NCBI GenBank assembly: GCA_021157555.1
Contig: JAGGWL010000308.1
Span: forward strand, 1-32,490
Length of the DNA: 32,490 nucleotides
From: Deltaproteobacteria bacterium
GTDB lineage: Bacteria; Desulfobacterota; Desulfobacteria; Desulfobacterales; BuS5
Direction: 5' to 3'
Position 1 is the first letter of the stretch. Every line of letters begins with the position of its first letter. Both the position numbers and the translations under genes were made by a program. The notes below the pieces were generated by a model. The model ran no database searches and had not been told where the DNA came from. It saw only the letters and a list, made by a program, of their open reading frames with translations. Shown here piece by piece: positions 18,052 through 29,446 of the stretch.

Positions 18052-18504
18052 CTATCCGTTTGATGTTATACTAATATTTTTTTGATCTGTTTCAATATCA
18101 AGCTCTATCTTTTTGCTATCAGTTTTCATACCTCCGGATTTTTTGCTATCTGCTCCCAACAACTCAACCAACGAAACCGATGCAGCATCACCAGAGCGCC
18201 TGCCTACTTTGAGAATCCTGGTATAACCACCGGATATTGCACCATACCGATCATTAGCAACGGAAAAAAGCTCATGGACAACATCTTTTTCTCTTATAAT
18301 CGAGAAAGCCTGACGCATAGCATGGAGATCTCCACGTTTAGCCAGGGTGATTATTTTATCTGCCCAGCGTCGTAGTTCTTTTGCTTTAGCATCAGTAGTC
18401 CGAATACGTTGATACTTAAACAGAGATGTTACCATATTTCTAAACATAGCCTTTCTGTGGCTGCTTGTTCTATTTAACTTTAAAACAGCTTTTCTATGTT
18501 TCAT
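18052..18504 (-). CDS. rplQ: 50S ribosomal protein L17
   Basis: MKHRKAVLKLNRTSSHRKAMFRNMVTSLFKYQRIRTTDAKAKELRRWAD; downstream of rpoA. Confidence 0.97.
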   Translation of the reverse strand: MKHRKAVLKLNRTSSHRKAMFRNMVTSLFKYQRIRTTDAKAKELRRWADKIITLAKRGDLHAMRQAFSIIREKDVVHELFSVANDRYGAISGGYTRILKVGRRSGDAASVSLVELLGADSKKSGGMKTDSKKIELDIETDQKNISITSNG

Positions 18505-18512
18505 TGGATAGC

Positions 18513-19532
18513 CTATTCTCCTTCTTCTATATCTTCTTCCGGTAGAACGAATCCCTCAAGTGTCATGCCAAGGAAAAGACCCATTTCATTTAAAACTTCC
18601 TTGATCTCGTTTAATGACTTTCTACCAAAATTTTTTGTTTTCAGCATTTCAGCCTCAGATTTATTAACCAGTTGATGAATCTTGTTTATATTAGCATTCT
18701 TAAGACAATTCGCACTACGAACTGACAACTCAAGCTCATCGACTCGTCTATATAGATTTTTATTAATCTCTGGTTGTACAGGGAGATTCAGTTCCTTTTC
18801 AATCACAGGCTCAATAGATTCATCAAAGTTAATAAAAATACTCATCTGTTCTTTAAGAATCTTGGCAGCATATGCTACGGAATCCTCGGGTGAAATACTC
18901 CCATCAGTCCAAACCTCCATAGTAAGCTTATCATAATCACTCTTCTGGCCTATACGAGCCTCACTTACGGCATAGCTAACCCGTTTTATCGGTGAAAATA
19001 TAGCATCTACAGGTATTGACCCTTCAGGAGCATCATCATCCTTGTTTTCTTCTGATAGGGCATAACGCCTGCCGAGTTTGACAACCATCGACATATGAAG
19101 GGAAGAATTTTCAGAAAGTGTTGCAATATACTGATCAGGATTGAGGACTTCACAACCGGCATCGTCACTGATAATATCTCCTGCCAGAATCACGCCCTCA
19201 GTATCAGCCTTAATGCAAACCTCAGCACAATCAGTCTCATTGAGCTTTAAGCGTACCAGTTTTAAATTAAGAATAATTTCAGAAACATCTTCAAGTACAC
19301 CAGGAATAACACCATATTCATGCATTACGGAATCAATGTTGAGCGATACAATTGATGCACCATAAAGAGATGAAAGTATTATTCTTCTTAATGAATTACC
19401 AATGGTTATTCCAAACCCTCTTTCAAGGGGTTCGCATACAAACTTTCCGTATGAAGGTGTGGAGGATACCTGCACATTCTCCGGCGTAATCATTTTCTGC
19501 CAGTTCATGTACATGAATTCGTTTGGTGACAT
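18513..19532 (-). CDS. rpoA: DNA-directed RNA polymerase subunit alpha
   Basis: [35 protein letters not shown]-terminal [15 protein letters not shown]. Confidence 0.98.
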   Translation of the reverse strand: MSPNEFMYMNWQKMITPENVQVSSTPSYGKFVCEPLERGFGITIGNSLRRIILSSLYGASIVSLNIDSVMHEYGVIPGVLEDVSEIILNLKLVRLKLNETDCAEVCIKADTEGVILAGDIISDDAGCEVLNPDQYIATLSENSSLHMSMVVKLGRRYALSEENKDDDAPEGSIPVDAIFSPIKRVSYAVSEARIGQKSDYDKLTMEVWTDGSISPEDSVAYAAKILKEQMSIFINFDESIEPVIEKELNLPVQPEINKNLYRRVDELELSVRSANCLKNANINKIHQLVNKSEAEMLKTKNFGRKSLNEIKEVLNEMGLFLGMTLEGFVLPEEDIEEGE

Positions 19533-19580
19533 TATTTTATCTCCAGCTTGTTCATCTAAGAGTAATCATAAAAATCAATA

Positions 19581-20210
19581 TTACTTCGAATATAGTTCTA
19601 CGATTAACTGCTCTTGCATTGGCATTGTAAGGTCTTCCCGTAAGGGAAAGCTTTTTACTACTCCTGTAAATTTCTCTTTTTCCAAATCAAGCCACTGAGG
19701 CACACCTCTGCGTACTACCGCACCAAGTGCATCGCCAACTGCCTGGATCTTTCTACTTTTCTCTTTAACTTCTATAACGTCACCAATTTTAACAAGAAAT
19801 GAAGGAATATTAACCTTCTTTCCATTAACTGTAAAGTGATTATGCCTCACAAAATGGCGTGCTTGAGAACGAGAATTAACAAACCCGATACGATATACGA
19901 CATTATCAAGCCTTCGCTCAAGCAAAACCAAAAAATTTATTCCTGTAATGCCTCTTTGTTTTTCTGCTTTTTCAAAAAAAAGCCGAAACTGTTTTTCAGA
20001 AAGCGCATATATACGCTTAACTTTCTGTTTTTCTCTTAACTGAATACCATAATCGGAAGGTTTTCTCCCCCTCCGCTGGCCATGATCACCGGGAGGATAG
20101 CCGTGCCTATCAAAAGCACACTTGTCTGAATAACAGCGATCTCCCTTAAGAAACAATTTTAAATTTTCGCGTCGGCAAAGCCGACAAACAGAACCTCTAT
20201 ATCGTGCCAA
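19581..20210 (-). CDS. rpsD: 30S ribosomal protein S4
   Basis: [15 protein letters not shown]...[41 protein letters not shown]. Confidence 0.98.
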   Translation of the reverse strand: MARYRGSVCRLCRRENLKLFLKGDRCYSDKCAFDRHGYPPGDHGQRRGRKPSDYGIQLREKQKVKRIYALSEKQFRLFFEKAEKQRGITGINFLVLLERRLDNVVYRIGFVNSRSQARHFVRHNHFTVNGKKVNIPSFLVKIGDVIEVKEKSRKIQAVGDALGAVVRRGVPQWLDLEKEKFTGVVKSFPLREDLTMPMQEQLIVELYSK

Positions 20211-20234
20211 TAGGAATTCCTCCCGTAAAAATAA

Positions 20235-20621
20235 TTAAACCCTACGTCTTTTTGGGGGCCTGCACCCGTTATGCGGAATTGGAGTTACATCTTTAATCAT
20301 TAAAAGCTTAAAACCTGCAGCCTGCAAAGATCTAAGAGCAGATTCGCGGCCAGCGCCAGGACCCTTGAGATAAACCTCCACACTTCGCATGCCATGCTCC
20401 ATTGCTTTTTTGGCAGCATCCTCGGCAGCCAGCTGCGCAGCAAAAGGGGTACTTTTACGTGAACCTGAAAAGCCTTTTACACCAGAGCTTGACCATGCAA
20501 TAACATTACCGGCCGGATCTGTGATCGAAATAATTGTATTGTTAAAAGTTGATTGAATATGTACAATTCCAGAAGATATATTCTTTTTTTCTTTTTTTTT
20601 AGTACGCGTTTTTTTAACCAT
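20235..20621 (-). CDS. rpsK: 30S ribosomal protein S11
   Basis: [49 protein letters not shown]. Confidence 0.98.
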   Translation of the reverse strand: MVKKTRTKKKEKKNISSGIVHIQSTFNNTIISITDPAGNVIAWSSSGVKGFSGSRKSTPFAAQLAAEDAAKKAMEHGMRSVEVYLKGPGAGRESALRSLQAAGFKLLMIKDVTPIPHNGCRPPKRRRV

Positions 20622-20645
20622 TCATTTAACACCGTATTATTTAAA

Positions 20646-21029
20646 TTATGCCTTTTTAATTCCGCCCTTTTTTTTTACCGCTGACCTTTTAGGCCCCTTG
20701 CGAGTACGTGCATTTGTGCTGGTTCTCTGTCCCCGAACAGGAAGCGATCTTCTATGGCGGAGCCCTTTATATGACCCGAGATCCATTAATCTTTTTATAT
20801 TCATTGAAACTTCTGTACGAAGTTCACCTTCCACTTTGTAATCACTGTCAATTACTTTGCGGATACTATTAATCTCCGATTCCGACAATTCATCGGCCAA
20901 GGTATTCGAGTCCAAATTCAAATTTGCAATTATCCGTTTTGAAATAGTCCTTCCAACTCCATAAATATATGTAAGAGCGATTTCAATACGTTTGCGTTTA
21001 GGTAAGTCTATACCTGCAATTCTTGCCAA
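20646..21029 (-). CDS. rpsM: 30S ribosomal protein S13
   Basis: [33 protein letters not shown]...[25 protein letters not shown]. Confidence 0.98.
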   Translation of the reverse strand: MARIAGIDLPKRKRIEIALTYIYGVGRTISKRIIANLNLDSNTLADELSESEINSIRKVIDSDYKVEGELRTEVSMNIKRLMDLGSYKGLRHRRSLPVRGQRTSTNARTRKGPKRSAVKKKGGIKKA

Positions 21030-21043
21030 AGCTGCCCCCCTCT

Positions 21044-21157
21044 CTATCCTTGCCTCTGTTTATGTCTTTTATTCTCGCAGATAACCCTTACAACACCTTT
21101 TCTGCGTATGATTTTACATTTACTGCAAATCTTCTTTACTGAAGCTCTAACTTTCAT
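21044..21157 (-). CDS. rpmJ: 50S ribosomal protein L36 (C+ zinc form)
   Basis: Not in ORF track (37 aa): [37 protein letters not shown], CxxC...C....H pattern. Confidence 0.95.
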   Translation of the reverse strand: MKVRASVKKICSKCKIIRRKGVVRVICENKRHKQRQG

Positions 21158-21201
21158 ATTTATCACTCCACACTATGAACCTGACCTTTTTAAATAACAT
21201 A

Positions 21202-21420
21202 TCATTTTGACCGATAAGTAATCCTTCCTCTGGAAAGATCGTACGGTGAAAGTTCTACAACCACTTTATCTCCAGGCAGTATTTTAATAAAATGCATTCG
21301 CATCTTGCCGGAAATATGCGCAAGTACCTGATAATTATTTTCAAGTTCGACTTTAAACATGGCATTCGGCAGAGTCTCAATAACTTTACCTTCTACCTTT
21401 ATCGCTTCTTCCTTTGGCAT
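21202..21420 (-). CDS. infA: Translation initiation factor IF-1
   Basis: 72 aa; [72 protein letters not shown]. Confidence 0.97.
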   Translation of the reverse strand: MPKEEAIKVEGKVIETLPNAMFKVELENNYQVLAHISGKMRMHFIKILPGDKVVVELSPYDLSRGRITYRSK

Positions 21421-21446
21421 AATATAAATCCTGTATAAAAATATTA

Positions 21447-22757
21447 CTAAAATCTGCCTTTAATCTTGCTGCCGCCCTTTTTTAAAAAACCTTCATAATG
21501 ACGCACCAGCATATGAGATTCAATCTGTGAAATAGTATCAATTGCTACGCCAACAACTATCAAAAGAGCAGTTCCCCCAAAATAAAATGGCACTTTAAAA
21601 TATGAAATCAAAATTGACGGTAACACACATACTGCAGAAACATAAACTGCTCCACCTAAAGTAATCCTGGTTAAAACTTTGTCGATATAATCAGCAGTAC
21701 GCTTACCAGGCCTGATGCCCGGTATAAAACCGCCTTGCTTTTTAATATTGTCTGCAACTTCAACGGGATTAAAAGTAATAGCTGTGTAAAAATAACAAAA
21801 GAAAAATATCATTATTATAAAGAAAAATTCATACAGCATGCTGCCTGGTCTTAATGAATCAATCAATGTCTGCATCCAGGGAATGGTGATAAAACTTGCA
21901 ACGGTAGCAGGAAACATCATAATTGATGAAGCAAATATCGGGGGAATAACACCAGACGTATTTATCTTTAAAGGCAAATGTGTTGATTGCCCGCTATACA
22001 TCTTTCTGCCAACGACTCTTTTTGCATATTGAACAGGTAAACGACGTTGCCCCTGTTCTACAAATACAATAAAAGCAATAACAAGACCCATAAAAACAAG
22101 TAAAATAAGAACTGGAAAGATTCCAATTTCACCTGTTGAAATCAGTCTGAATGTATTTCCGATGGCATCAGGAATCCTGACAATAATACCTGCAAATATG
22201 ATTAATGAAATACCGTTACCGATCCCTTTTTCAGTAATTTGTTCTCCCAGCCACATAATGAAAGCAGTTCCTGCTGTCAATGTCAGCACAGTCATTAATC
22301 GGAATCCCCATCCCGGATGAAGAACTGTTCCCATCTGTTCCAATCCAATACTTATTCCGAACCCCTGAATTATGCTTAAAATTACTGTTCCATAACGTGT
22401 ATACTGTGTTATCTTTTTATGGCCCTGTTCACCTTCTTTTTTTAATTGTTCCAAATGCGGGACTGTAACCGTTAACAACTGCAAAACAATGGATGCACTA
22501 ATATAAGGCATAATACCTAGAGCAAAGATCGAAAGCCTTTCCAGCGCTCCTCCTGAAAACATATTAAAGACACCAAGTATCGTTCCTTGTGCTCTGGCAA
22601 ATATATCAGCTAAAGCCACACCATCTATTCCGGGTGTGGGAACATGAACACCAATGCGATATACAATAAGCAAGGCAAGAGTGAACAAGCATCTTTTTTT
22701 TAGCTCAGGTATATTAAATATATTACCGAATCCATTTCCAGCCATACTATGCCTCAA
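21447..22757 (-). CDS. secY: Preprotein translocase subunit SecY
   Basis: [29 protein letters not shown]...[13 protein letters not shown]; start could be 22757 or MAGNG at 22745. Confidence 0.97.
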   Translation of the reverse strand: MRHSMAGNGFGNIFNIPELKKRCLFTLALLIVYRIGVHVPTPGIDGVALADIFARAQGTILGVFNMFSGGALERLSIFALGIMPYISASIVLQLLTVTVPHLEQLKKEGEQGHKKITQYTRYGTVILSIIQGFGISIGLEQMGTVLHPGWGFRLMTVLTLTAGTAFIMWLGEQITEKGIGNGISLIIFAGIIVRIPDAIGNTFRLISTGEIGIFPVLILLVFMGLVIAFIVFVEQGQRRLPVQYAKRVVGRKMYSGQSTHLPLKINTSGVIPPIFASSIMMFPATVASFITIPWMQTLIDSLRPGSMLYEFFFIIMIFFFCYFYTAITFNPVEVADNIKKQGGFIPGIRPGKRTADYIDKVLTRITLGGAVYVSAVCVLPSILISYFKVPFYFGGTALLIVVGVAIDTISQIESHMLVRHYEGFLKKGGSKIKGRF

Positions 22758-22767
22758 TCTATATTGA

Positions 22768-23202
22768 TTACTCTACTTTTCCACCTGCTGCTAAAATCTT
22801 TTCCATAGCAATTTTGCTTAAGCTGTCTAAACGAATAGTAAGCGGCTTGTTAATTTCGCCTTGTGCTAAAAGCTTAATTCCGTCTCTTTTGCCTTTAAGC
22901 AGACCAATGTTTACAAGTGATGCTTCATCAACAACACTGCCAATTTCAAATCTGGCTAAATCCCGTATATTAATTATAAGTATATTTTTTTTAAAAATAT
23001 TGGTAAATCCCCTTTTAGGCAAGCGGCGATGAATAGGCATCTGACCGCCTTCATAACCAGGGCGCACTCCACCACCAGAACGGCTATTTTGCCCTTTTGT
23101 TCCTCGTCCTGCAGTTTTACCGGACCCGGACCCTACACCTCGTCCAACACGTTTTCTTTTTTTGCGCGAGCCTGGTGCAGGCGCAAGTTCATTTAACCTC
23201 AT
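22768..23202 (-). CDS. rplO: 50S ribosomal protein L15
   Basis: [49 protein letters not shown]. Confidence 0.97.
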   Translation of the reverse strand: MRLNELAPAPGSRKKRKRVGRGVGSGSGKTAGRGTKGQNSRSGGGVRPGYEGGQMPIHRRLPKRGFTNIFKKNILIINIRDLARFEIGSVVDEASLVNIGLLKGKRDGIKLLAQGEINKPLTIRLDSLSKIAMEKILAAGGKVE

Positions 23203-23386
23203 CTGATTTCTCCTCAGCTTTCACAAGGTGGGATATCTTATTAATCATACCTCTGGTAGAAGGGGTGTCAACAAGTGCTACAGTTCTATTGAGCTTTGTA
23301 AGCCCCATACCGCGCAAAATTTTTTTCTGTTTTTCAGGCCTGCCGATCATACTTTTTACAAGAGTTACATTTATCGTTTCAGTCAT
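23189..23386 (-). CDS. rpmD: 50S ribosomal protein L30
   Basis: VTLVKSMIGRPEKQKKILRGMGLTKLNRTVALVDTPSTRGMINKISHLV; 14-nt overlap with rplO. Confidence 0.95.
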   Translation of the reverse strand: MTETINVTLVKSMIGRPEKQKKILRGMGLTKLNRTVALVDTPSTRGMINKISHLVKAEEKSDEVK

Positions 23387-23542
23387 ACATTTCTACCTCG
23401 AAAATTGACGAATCATAAGAGGATATATAAATTTTCAGATAATTACAAGATTTTAAAAAATTTGACACAAGGACAGAGGAAGGAAAACGTATTAGAATAC
23501 TCCTACGACCAATATCACAGTGAACCTATTCAGGTAATATAG

Positions 23543-24037
23543 TTATAAAGAATTAATATCTATCCCCCGCCTCGCTGCAACTTGCGCACGACTTTCAAGT
23601 CGTGTAAGCCCCTCAATGGTCGCCTTAACAAGATTGTGAGGATTGTGAGATCCCATACACTTTGTAAGAATATTCTGTACACCCACAGCTTCAAGTACAG
23701 CGCGAACGGCACCACCAGCAATAACACCAGTTCCTTCTGAAGCAGGTTTAAGCATAACTTTTCCTGCTCCATACTTACCAAGAACCTCAAAAGGAATTGT
23801 CCCCTTGTTAAGAGAAACTTTGACCATGTTTTTCTTTGCCTTTTCAACACCTTTACGAATAGCTTCCGGAACCTCTCCTGCTTTTCCCAATCCCTGACCA
23901 ATAGTTCCGTTTCCATCTCCAACAACTACTATTGCACTAAAGCTGAATCTGCGGCCACCTTTAACGACTTTTGCCACTCGATTAATATACACAACTTTAT
24001 CTATTAACTGATTTTCTCTTGTATCTTTTTTGAACAA
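23543..24037 (-). CDS. rpsE: 30S ribosomal protein S5
   Basis: [46 protein letters not shown]. Confidence 0.98.
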   Translation of the reverse strand: MFKKDTRENQLIDKVVYINRVAKVVKGGRRFSFSAIVVVGDGNGTIGQGLGKAGEVPEAIRKGVEKAKKNMVKVSLNKGTIPFEVLGKYGAGKVMLKPASEGTGVIAGGAVRAVLEAVGVQNILTKCMGSHNPHNLVKATIEGLTRLESRAQVAARRGIDINSL

Positions 24038-24061
24038 GGGGGCTCCTCCTTCGATCTAACA

Positions 24062-24430
24062 CTAAAAATCCAATCCAGATTCTCGGGCTCCTTCAGATAC
24101 TGCCTTAACTCGCCCATGATATAAAAAACCATTACGATCGAAAACAATTTTCTTTAACCCATTTTCAACTGCACGTTCGCCTATAAGTTTACCAACATAA
24201 CGCGCAATTGCCGTTTTATTTTCAAAATCAGTCTTTTCCCTGGTTTCCCGTTCAAGACTTGAAGCAGCAACAAGCGTACGACCAGAAGTATCATCAATTA
24301 TTTGCGCATATATATGCTCTGCACTGCGGAAGACACTTAGTCTTGGTCTCTCCTGTGTACCTTTTAATTTCTTGCGCACTCTCTTTTTTCTTTTTAAACG
24401 CATTTGTTTCTTTAAATCAAGCGAACCCAT
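24062..24430 (-). CDS. rplR: 50S ribosomal protein L18
   Basis: [29 protein letters not shown]...[26 protein letters not shown]. Confidence 0.97.
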   Translation of the reverse strand: MGSLDLKKQMRLKRKKRVRKKLKGTQERPRLSVFRSAEHIYAQIIDDTSGRTLVAASSLERETREKTDFENKTAIARYVGKLIGERAVENGLKKIVFDRNGFLYHGRVKAVSEGARESGLDF

Positions 24431-24454
24431 TTCACGCTTCCTTTTAGAAAAAAA

Positions 24455-24994
24455 TTATTTCACTCCAGTCTTACCGGCTTTCCTTCTAATATGTTCTTCG
24501 GCATATTTGATGCCTTTACCCTTATAAGGTTCAGGAGGCCTTAACATTCTTATTGAAGCTGCGGTCTGACCAAGTACTTCCTTATCAATACCTGCAAGTT
24601 TTATACTATTCTTCTTATCTACAGTTGCTGAAATTCCTTCAGGTAAAACAAAATCAATAGGATGAGAATATCCCAAATTAAGGGTTATCGTATTTCCCTT
24701 AAGCGTAGCACGATATCCTATGCCGTTTATATCCAATACCCGTTCAAATCCCTTGCTGACGCCATGTACCATATTGGCAACTATACTTCGGATACTGCCC
24801 TGTAAAGATCTGCTTATCCTGTCATCCTTATAAACAGTTACATATATGATCTTGTTTTCAAACTTTAGATCAAGGGCAGGATGAATAGACCTTCCAAGAA
24901 CTCCTTTTTCACCCTTCACATTTAAAAAATTTTCTTTATATGCAACTTCCACATTATCAGGTATTAAAATTGGCTTTTTGCCTACACGAGACAT
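24455..24994 (-). CDS. rplF: 50S ribosomal protein L6
   Basis: MSRVGKKPILIPDNVEV...RMLRPPEPYKGKGIKYAEEHIRRKAGKTGVK. Confidence 0.98.
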   Translation of the reverse strand: MSRVGKKPILIPDNVEVAYKENFLNVKGEKGVLGRSIHPALDLKFENKIIYVTVYKDDRISRSLQGSIRSIVANMVHGVSKGFERVLDINGIGYRATLKGNTITLNLGYSHPIDFVLPEGISATVDKKNSIKLAGIDKEVLGQTAASIRMLRPPEPYKGKGIKYAEEHIRRKAGKTGVK

Positions 24995-25013
24995 TATCTT
25001 TTACTCCTCATAA

Positions 25014-25412
25014 CTACCAAACATTACAGAGAATTTCGCCACCCACATTCTCTTTTCTTGCTCTTTTATCTGTTATAATTCCAATAGAAGTAGATAAAAC
25101 AGAAATACCCATACCGCTCAAAACATCCTCTACATCTCTTGCTTTTACATAAACCCTTCTACCAGGTTTACTTATTCGTTTAATAGCAAGGATAACATTG
25201 GAACGATCTTCGCCATATTTAAGATACAAATGCAAGACACCCTGCCTGTTATCATTAGTAAATTTATAATTTTTTATAAATCCTTCAGCCTCAAGCACTT
25301 TGGCAATTTCTATCTTTATTTTTGCACCAGGTATATCTACTTTTAACATTTTTGCCTTTACTGCATTTCTGATGCGTGTCAGCATATCCGCAATCGGATC
25401 ACTCATTGACAT
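25014..25412 (-). CDS. rpsH: 30S ribosomal protein S8
   Basis: [44 protein letters not shown]...GGEILCNVW. Confidence 0.97.
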   Translation of the reverse strand: MSMSDPIADMLTRIRNAVKAKMLKVDIPGAKIKIEIAKVLEAEGFIKNYKFTNDNRQGVLHLYLKYGEDRSNVILAIKRISKPGRRVYVKARDVEDVLSGMGISVLSTSIGIITDKRARKENVGGEILCNVW

Positions 25413-25485
25413 TCTACTCTCCGTTCATAAAGATTAAAAAATACTATAAATTTATTTTCTTAAAAGAATTTTTAATTAACTTTTT

Positions 25486-25671
25486 TTACCAACTAGACTT
25501 TGTTACTCCGGGAAGTTTCCCATTTGATGCAAGATCTCTGAAACAAATACGACATATGCCGAATTTTCTCATAAATGCCCTGGGTCTACCGCATATTGGG
25601 CATCTATTATATGCTCTTACCCCAAACTTGGATTGTCGCATTGCTTTCATTCTAAGAGCTTTTTTTGCCAA
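25486..25671 (-). CDS. rpsN: 30S ribosomal protein S14 (type Z, zinc-binding)
   Basis: 61 aa; [38 protein letters not shown]. Confidence 0.97.
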   Translation of the reverse strand: MAKKALRMKAMRQSKFGVRAYNRCPICGRPRAFMRKFGICRICFRDLASNGKLPGVTKSSW

Positions 25672-25757
25672 TTTTTCCTCCTTATCACTTTATGATTTAG
25701 CAAAAAAAATGCATAATCATCAACACACTCTACAAAGCTTGTTTCCTGCAGAAGGAA

Positions 25758-26300
25758 TTAATTTCTGAACGGCATACCTAAAAGTTTAAGGAGTTCTTTG
25801 CCTTCATTGTTATTCTTTGCAGTATTTACGATAGTAATATTAAGCCCATTTATTTTGTCTATAGCATCATACTCAATTTCGGGAAAAATTATCTGTTCTT
25901 TTATTCCCAATGAATAATTTCCAAGACCATCAAAAGCTTTAGGTGAAAGGCCTCTAAAATCACGCACACGAGCAAGAGAAATATTTACAAGTCTATTATA
26001 AAAATCATACATCCGCGTATTACGAAGAGTTACCATGCATCCTATAGGCATACCCTTCCTGAGCTTAAATGCAGCAATAGATTTTTTTGCCCGTGTTATA
26101 ACGGGTTGTTGTCCCGAAATAATCTTTAATTCAGCCAATCCGGAATCAAGAAGTTTATTGTTATTTATTGATGCTCCCAGCCCCATATTTAATACAATTT
26201 TTTCAAGTTTAGGAACTTGCATGACATTGTTGTATTTAAAAATTTCTATTAGCTTAGGGACTACTTCCTTATCATAATACTTTTTTAACTGTGACATCAA
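25758..26300 (-). CDS. rplE: 50S ribosomal protein L5
   Basis: [18 protein letters not shown]...[31 protein letters not shown]. Confidence 0.98.
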   Translation of the reverse strand: MMSQLKKYYDKEVVPKLIEIFKYNNVMQVPKLEKIVLNMGLGASINNNKLLDSGLAELKIISGQQPVITRAKKSIAAFKLRKGMPIGCMVTLRNTRMYDFYNRLVNISLARVRDFRGLSPKAFDGLGNYSLGIKEQIIFPEIEYDAIDKINGLNITIVNTAKNNNEGKELLKLLGMPFRN

Positions 26301-26321
26301 TTTTCCCCAAAAACAAATGGT

Positions 26322-26651
26322 TTATGCATCAATCATTTCATTACACTTTCTACAGACACGAACTTTTTTCCCGTCTTCAAGGATCTTCATCTTGATCCGT
26401 ACAGGTTCAATGCATTTATTACAAACAAGCATTACATTAGACCAGTGCAACGGAGCTTCCTGCGTTATTATACCACCCTGCTTGTTAGTCGCATTTGGTT
26501 TGGAATGTTTTGTTACTATATTTATCTTCTCAACTACAACCCGACTATCTTTTCTGATAACTTTAATAATCTTTCCAATTTTAGAGCAATCCTTACCGGC
26601 AATTATTTTAACTTTATCATCTTTTTTTAAATGGGTGCTATTACATTTCAT
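26322..26651 (-). CDS. rplX: 50S ribosomal protein L24
   Basis: HLKKDDKVKIIAGKDCSKIGKIIKVIRKDSRVVVEKINIVTKHSKP; C-terminal CNKC/CRKC ribbon. MKCNST start at 26651 preferred over 26675, which would overlap rplN. Confidence 0.95.
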   Translation of the reverse strand: MKCNSTHLKKDDKVKIIAGKDCSKIGKIIKVIRKDSRVVVEKINIVTKHSKPNATNKQGGIITQEAPLHWSNVMLVCNKCIEPVRIKMKILEDGKKVRVCRKCNEMIDA

Positions 26652-26655
26652 TTTT

Positions 26656-27024
26656 CTATAAAACCTCAGGAGCAAGGGAGATAATTTTCATAAATCTTTT
26701 AGCCCGTAGTTCTCTTGCAACTGGACCAAAGATACGTGTTCCGACTGGCTCTTTATTTGCTGTAATTAAAACCGCAGAATTATCATCAAATCTAATATAT
26801 GACCCGTCAGGGCGTTTAATTTCCTTCTTTGTTCTAACTACTACTGCTTTAAGCACATCCCCTTTCTTTGCTTTGGCATTAGGGATTGCTTCCTTTATTG
26901 ACACAACAATTATATCACCTACGCTAGCGTATCTTCTGCGTGATCCACCTAAAATTTTTATACAATAAACAACTTTTGCTCCTGAATTGTCTGCTACCGT
27001 TAATCTTGTTTCTGCCTGTATCAT
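26656..27024 (-). CDS. rplN: 50S ribosomal protein L14
   Basis: [46 protein letters not shown]. Confidence 0.98.
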   Translation of the reverse strand: MIQAETRLTVADNSGAKVVYCIKILGGSRRRYASVGDIIVVSIKEAIPNAKAKKGDVLKAVVVRTKKEIKRPDGSYIRFDDNSAVLITANKEPVGTRIFGPVARELRAKRFMKIISLAPEVL

Positions 27025-27046
27025 AATAAAGTGTTCCCTTATTCAA

Positions 27047-27325
27047 TCAAACGGCTCTATCAAGTATTTTATTTAGACGCCACTTCTTGGTTTTGCTAAT
27101 CGGTTTGGATTCTACAATTAGCACCTTATCACCAAAACAGCATTCATTTTTTTCATCATGCGCTATAAAACTTGAACGTCTTTTTATATATTTGTGGTAA
27201 AGTTTATGTTTAACAAGTCTTTCAACCTGTACCACAACCGACTTGTCCATTTTATCACTTACTACTGTTCCAGTAACCTGTTTTCTCATTCCACGTTTTT
27301 TCATGGCACCAACTATTCTATCCAA
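27047..27325 (-). CDS. rpsQ: 30S ribosomal protein S17
   Basis: [45 protein letters not shown]; true start may be MKKRGMRKQ (27304). Confidence 0.95.
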   Translation of the reverse strand: MDRIVGAMKKRGMRKQVTGTVVSDKMDKSVVVQVERLVKHKLYHKYIKRRSSFIAHDEKNECCFGDKVLIVESKPISKTKKWRLNKILDRAV

Positions 27326-27527
27326 TGAATATTTTATTAGTTATTTCTCTTTTAACAGTCTTTATCCGGGCTATATTTCGCTTGACCTTTTTCATTGTTT
27401 GAATATTTTCAAGCTGACCTGTTTTATGCTGAAAACGCAAGTTAAATAATTCTTCTTCAAAATCATTCAGCTTCCGGCTCATTTCTTCTATACCTAACTC
27501 TCTAATTTCACCTGCTTTCATTACCAT
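27318..27527 (-). CDS. rpmC: 50S ribosomal protein L29
   Basis: [53 protein letters not shown]. Confidence 0.96.
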   Translation of the reverse strand: MVMKAGEIRELGIEEMSRKLNDFEEELFNLRFQHKTGQLENIQTMKKVKRNIARIKTVKREITNKIFIG

Positions 27528-27934
27528 TCACTCCTTGCAACAAATCTGGTTTTCACTGAGAGTTTATGTGAGGCCAAGCGTAGAGCTTCTTTTGCAAGTT
27601 CCAAAGATACACCCTCCATTTCATAAAGCATTTTTCCAGGTTTAACAATTGCTTTCCATCCTTCAGGAGCTCCTTTGCCCTTACCCATTCTAACTTCAGC
27701 AGGTTTTTTTGTATATGGCTTGTCAGGAAAGATTCGTACCCAGATTCTCCCACCTCTTTTCACATGCCGGGTCATTGCTATACGGGCGGCCTCAATCTGT
27801 CTGGCATTAATTCCTCCGCACTCTATAGCCTGTAATCCGTAGTCACCAAAATTTAAATTGCAACCCCGGTATGCAACTCCCTTCATTCTACCTCTCTGGT
27901 GCTTACGAAACTTCACCTTTCTGGGACTTAGCAT
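27521..27934 (-). CDS. rplP: 50S ribosomal protein L16
   Basis: [24 protein letters not shown]...[32 protein letters not shown]. Confidence 0.98.
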   Translation of the reverse strand: MLSPRKVKFRKHQRGRMKGVAYRGCNLNFGDYGLQAIECGGINARQIEAARIAMTRHVKRGGRIWVRIFPDKPYTKKPAEVRMGKGKGAPEGWKAIVKPGKMLYEMEGVSLELAKEALRLASHKLSVKTRFVARSEW

Positions 27935-27975
27935 CTAAAATTACTCCTGTTATATCAAATCAATATCTAAAATCG

Positions 27976-28614
27976 TTAAAGATTATCTTTCTTTAAAATC
28001 TCACCTTTAAAAATGAAGACTTTAACTCCAATGACCCCATAAGTTGTATTGGACTCTATAAAACCATAATCAATATCAGCTCGTAAAGTATGTAAAGGAA
28101 CCCTACCCTCTTTATAGCACTCCGTCCTGGCCATCTCGGCACCGCCTAAACGTCCTGCACATATAACCTTGATACCTTGTGCGCCAAATCTCATAGCAGA
28201 TTGAATACCTCGTTTCATAGCTCGACGAAAAGCAACCCGCCGTTCAATCTGAAGAGCAATACTTTCTGCCACAAGCTGAGCGTCAACTTCAGGTTTTCGT
28301 ACTTCCTGAACATCAATAAAAATTTCTTGAGAAATTATTTTCTCAAGCGATTTTTTTAGAGCAGAGATCTCGGCTCCTTTTTTACCTATAACAATGCCAG
28401 GTCTTGATGTAAAAACCCTGAGTCTGACACGCTTGGCGGATCTCTCTATTTCAATTTTGGAAATACCAGCATGATAAATTTTCTTTTTGACAAATTTTCT
28501 TATATTAAAATCTTCTATAATATAATCAGCATAATTTTTATCAGCATACCACCTTGACTCCCATGTCTTAATTACACCCAGTCGCAAACTTATAGGATTT
28601 ACTTTCTGGCCCAA
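27976..28614 (-). CDS. rpsC: 30S ribosomal protein S3
   Basis: [32 protein letters not shown]...[13 protein letters not shown]. Confidence 0.98.
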   Translation of the reverse strand: MGQKVNPISLRLGVIKTWESRWYADKNYADYIIEDFNIRKFVKKKIYHAGISKIEIERSAKRVRLRVFTSRPGIVIGKKGAEISALKKSLEKIISQEIFIDVQEVRKPEVDAQLVAESIALQIERRVAFRRAMKRGIQSAMRFGAQGIKVICAGRLGGAEMARTECYKEGRVPLHTLRADIDYGFIESNTTYGVIGVKVFIFKGEILKKDNL

Positions 28615-28626
28615 GCTTTGTCCCCC

Positions 28627-28965
28627 TTATAGCAAATCATCGCACAATATAACTGTAATATGAGTAGTTCTTTTTAATATTCTCGTCCCTCTGCCTCTGG
28701 CCCTAGCTTTAAATCGTTTCAATGTTGGGCCCTGATCAGCTATTATATTTCGAATCACCAGTGAATCTATATCTACACCTGAATGCTGATCAGCATTTGC
28801 CACAGCACTGCGTAAAGTTTTCTCTAATATGCCCGCAGCTTTTTGAGGCATAAATCTCAAAATATCAAGGCCGACTTCAACAGGTTTTCCCTTAACAGCA
28901 TCAACAATCATACGAACTTTTGTTGAAGAAATACGCACAAATTTCGCTACTGCTTTAAACTCCAT
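28627..28965 (-). CDS. rplV: 50S ribosomal protein L22
   Basis: [51 protein letters not shown]. Confidence 0.97.
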   Translation of the reverse strand: MEFKAVAKFVRISSTKVRMIVDAVKGKPVEVGLDILRFMPQKAAGILEKTLRSAVANADQHSGVDIDSLVIRNIIADQGPTLKRFKARARGRGTRILKRTTHITVILCDDLL

Positions 28966-28997
28966 TCTATACTAATCCTTATAAATGTAAATACCTA

Positions 28998-29018
28998 TTA
29001 GAAACGGGGACAAAAGAC
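28998..29018. repeat. Diverged dispersed repeat copy C: TTAGAAACGGGGACAAAAGAC (rpsS-rplV gap)
   Basis: 16/21 identities by eye to TTAGGAACGGGTACGAAATAA at 7963-7983. Confidence 0.4.
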
Positions 29019-29063
29019 CTTCATCACTACGTGCCTAATTGTGGAAATATTTTACCATCGTTA

Positions 29064-29345
29064 TTACTTTTTTAACCTGGACTTTTTGTCACCAGCATGC
29101 CCATAAAATGTTCTTGTTGGAGAAAATTCGCCCAACTTATGGCCAACCATATCTTCAGAAACAAAGACCGGAATAAATTTTCTTCCATTATGAACCGCCA
29201 TGGTTATACCTACCATATCAGGAATAATAGTCGACCTTCTTGACCATGTTTTTATCACTTTATTAGTTCGTACTGCCTGAGCAGCTATTACTTTTTTTAA
29301 TAGCTTTGGCTCTATGTAAGGTCCTTTTTTTAACGATCGCGGCAT
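29064..29345 (-). CDS. rpsS: 30S ribosomal protein S19
   Basis: [19 protein letters not shown]...[48 protein letters not shown]. Confidence 0.98.
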   Translation of the reverse strand: MPRSLKKGPYIEPKLLKKVIAAQAVRTNKVIKTWSRRSTIIPDMVGITMAVHNGRKFIPVFVSEDMVGHKLGEFSPTRTFYGHAGDKKSRLKK

Positions 29346-29446
29346 AAGTACTCCTACTTCAATAACAAATTAAAGATCAGGCACAGGCTTTAAAAAAATA
29401 AATTTTACAAAACCTAAACTTGACTCACAATAAAATTATATCTATT

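Noticed and set aside
23228-23542. 104-aa plus-strand ORF across rpmD and the rpmD-rpsE gap
   Set aside because: First part is antisense to rpmD, no start context; only the gap portion is flagged as a possible remnant.
26652-26675. 8-aa N-terminal extension of rplX overlapping rplN
   Set aside because: Internal MKCNST start avoids the overlap and fits normal L24 length.
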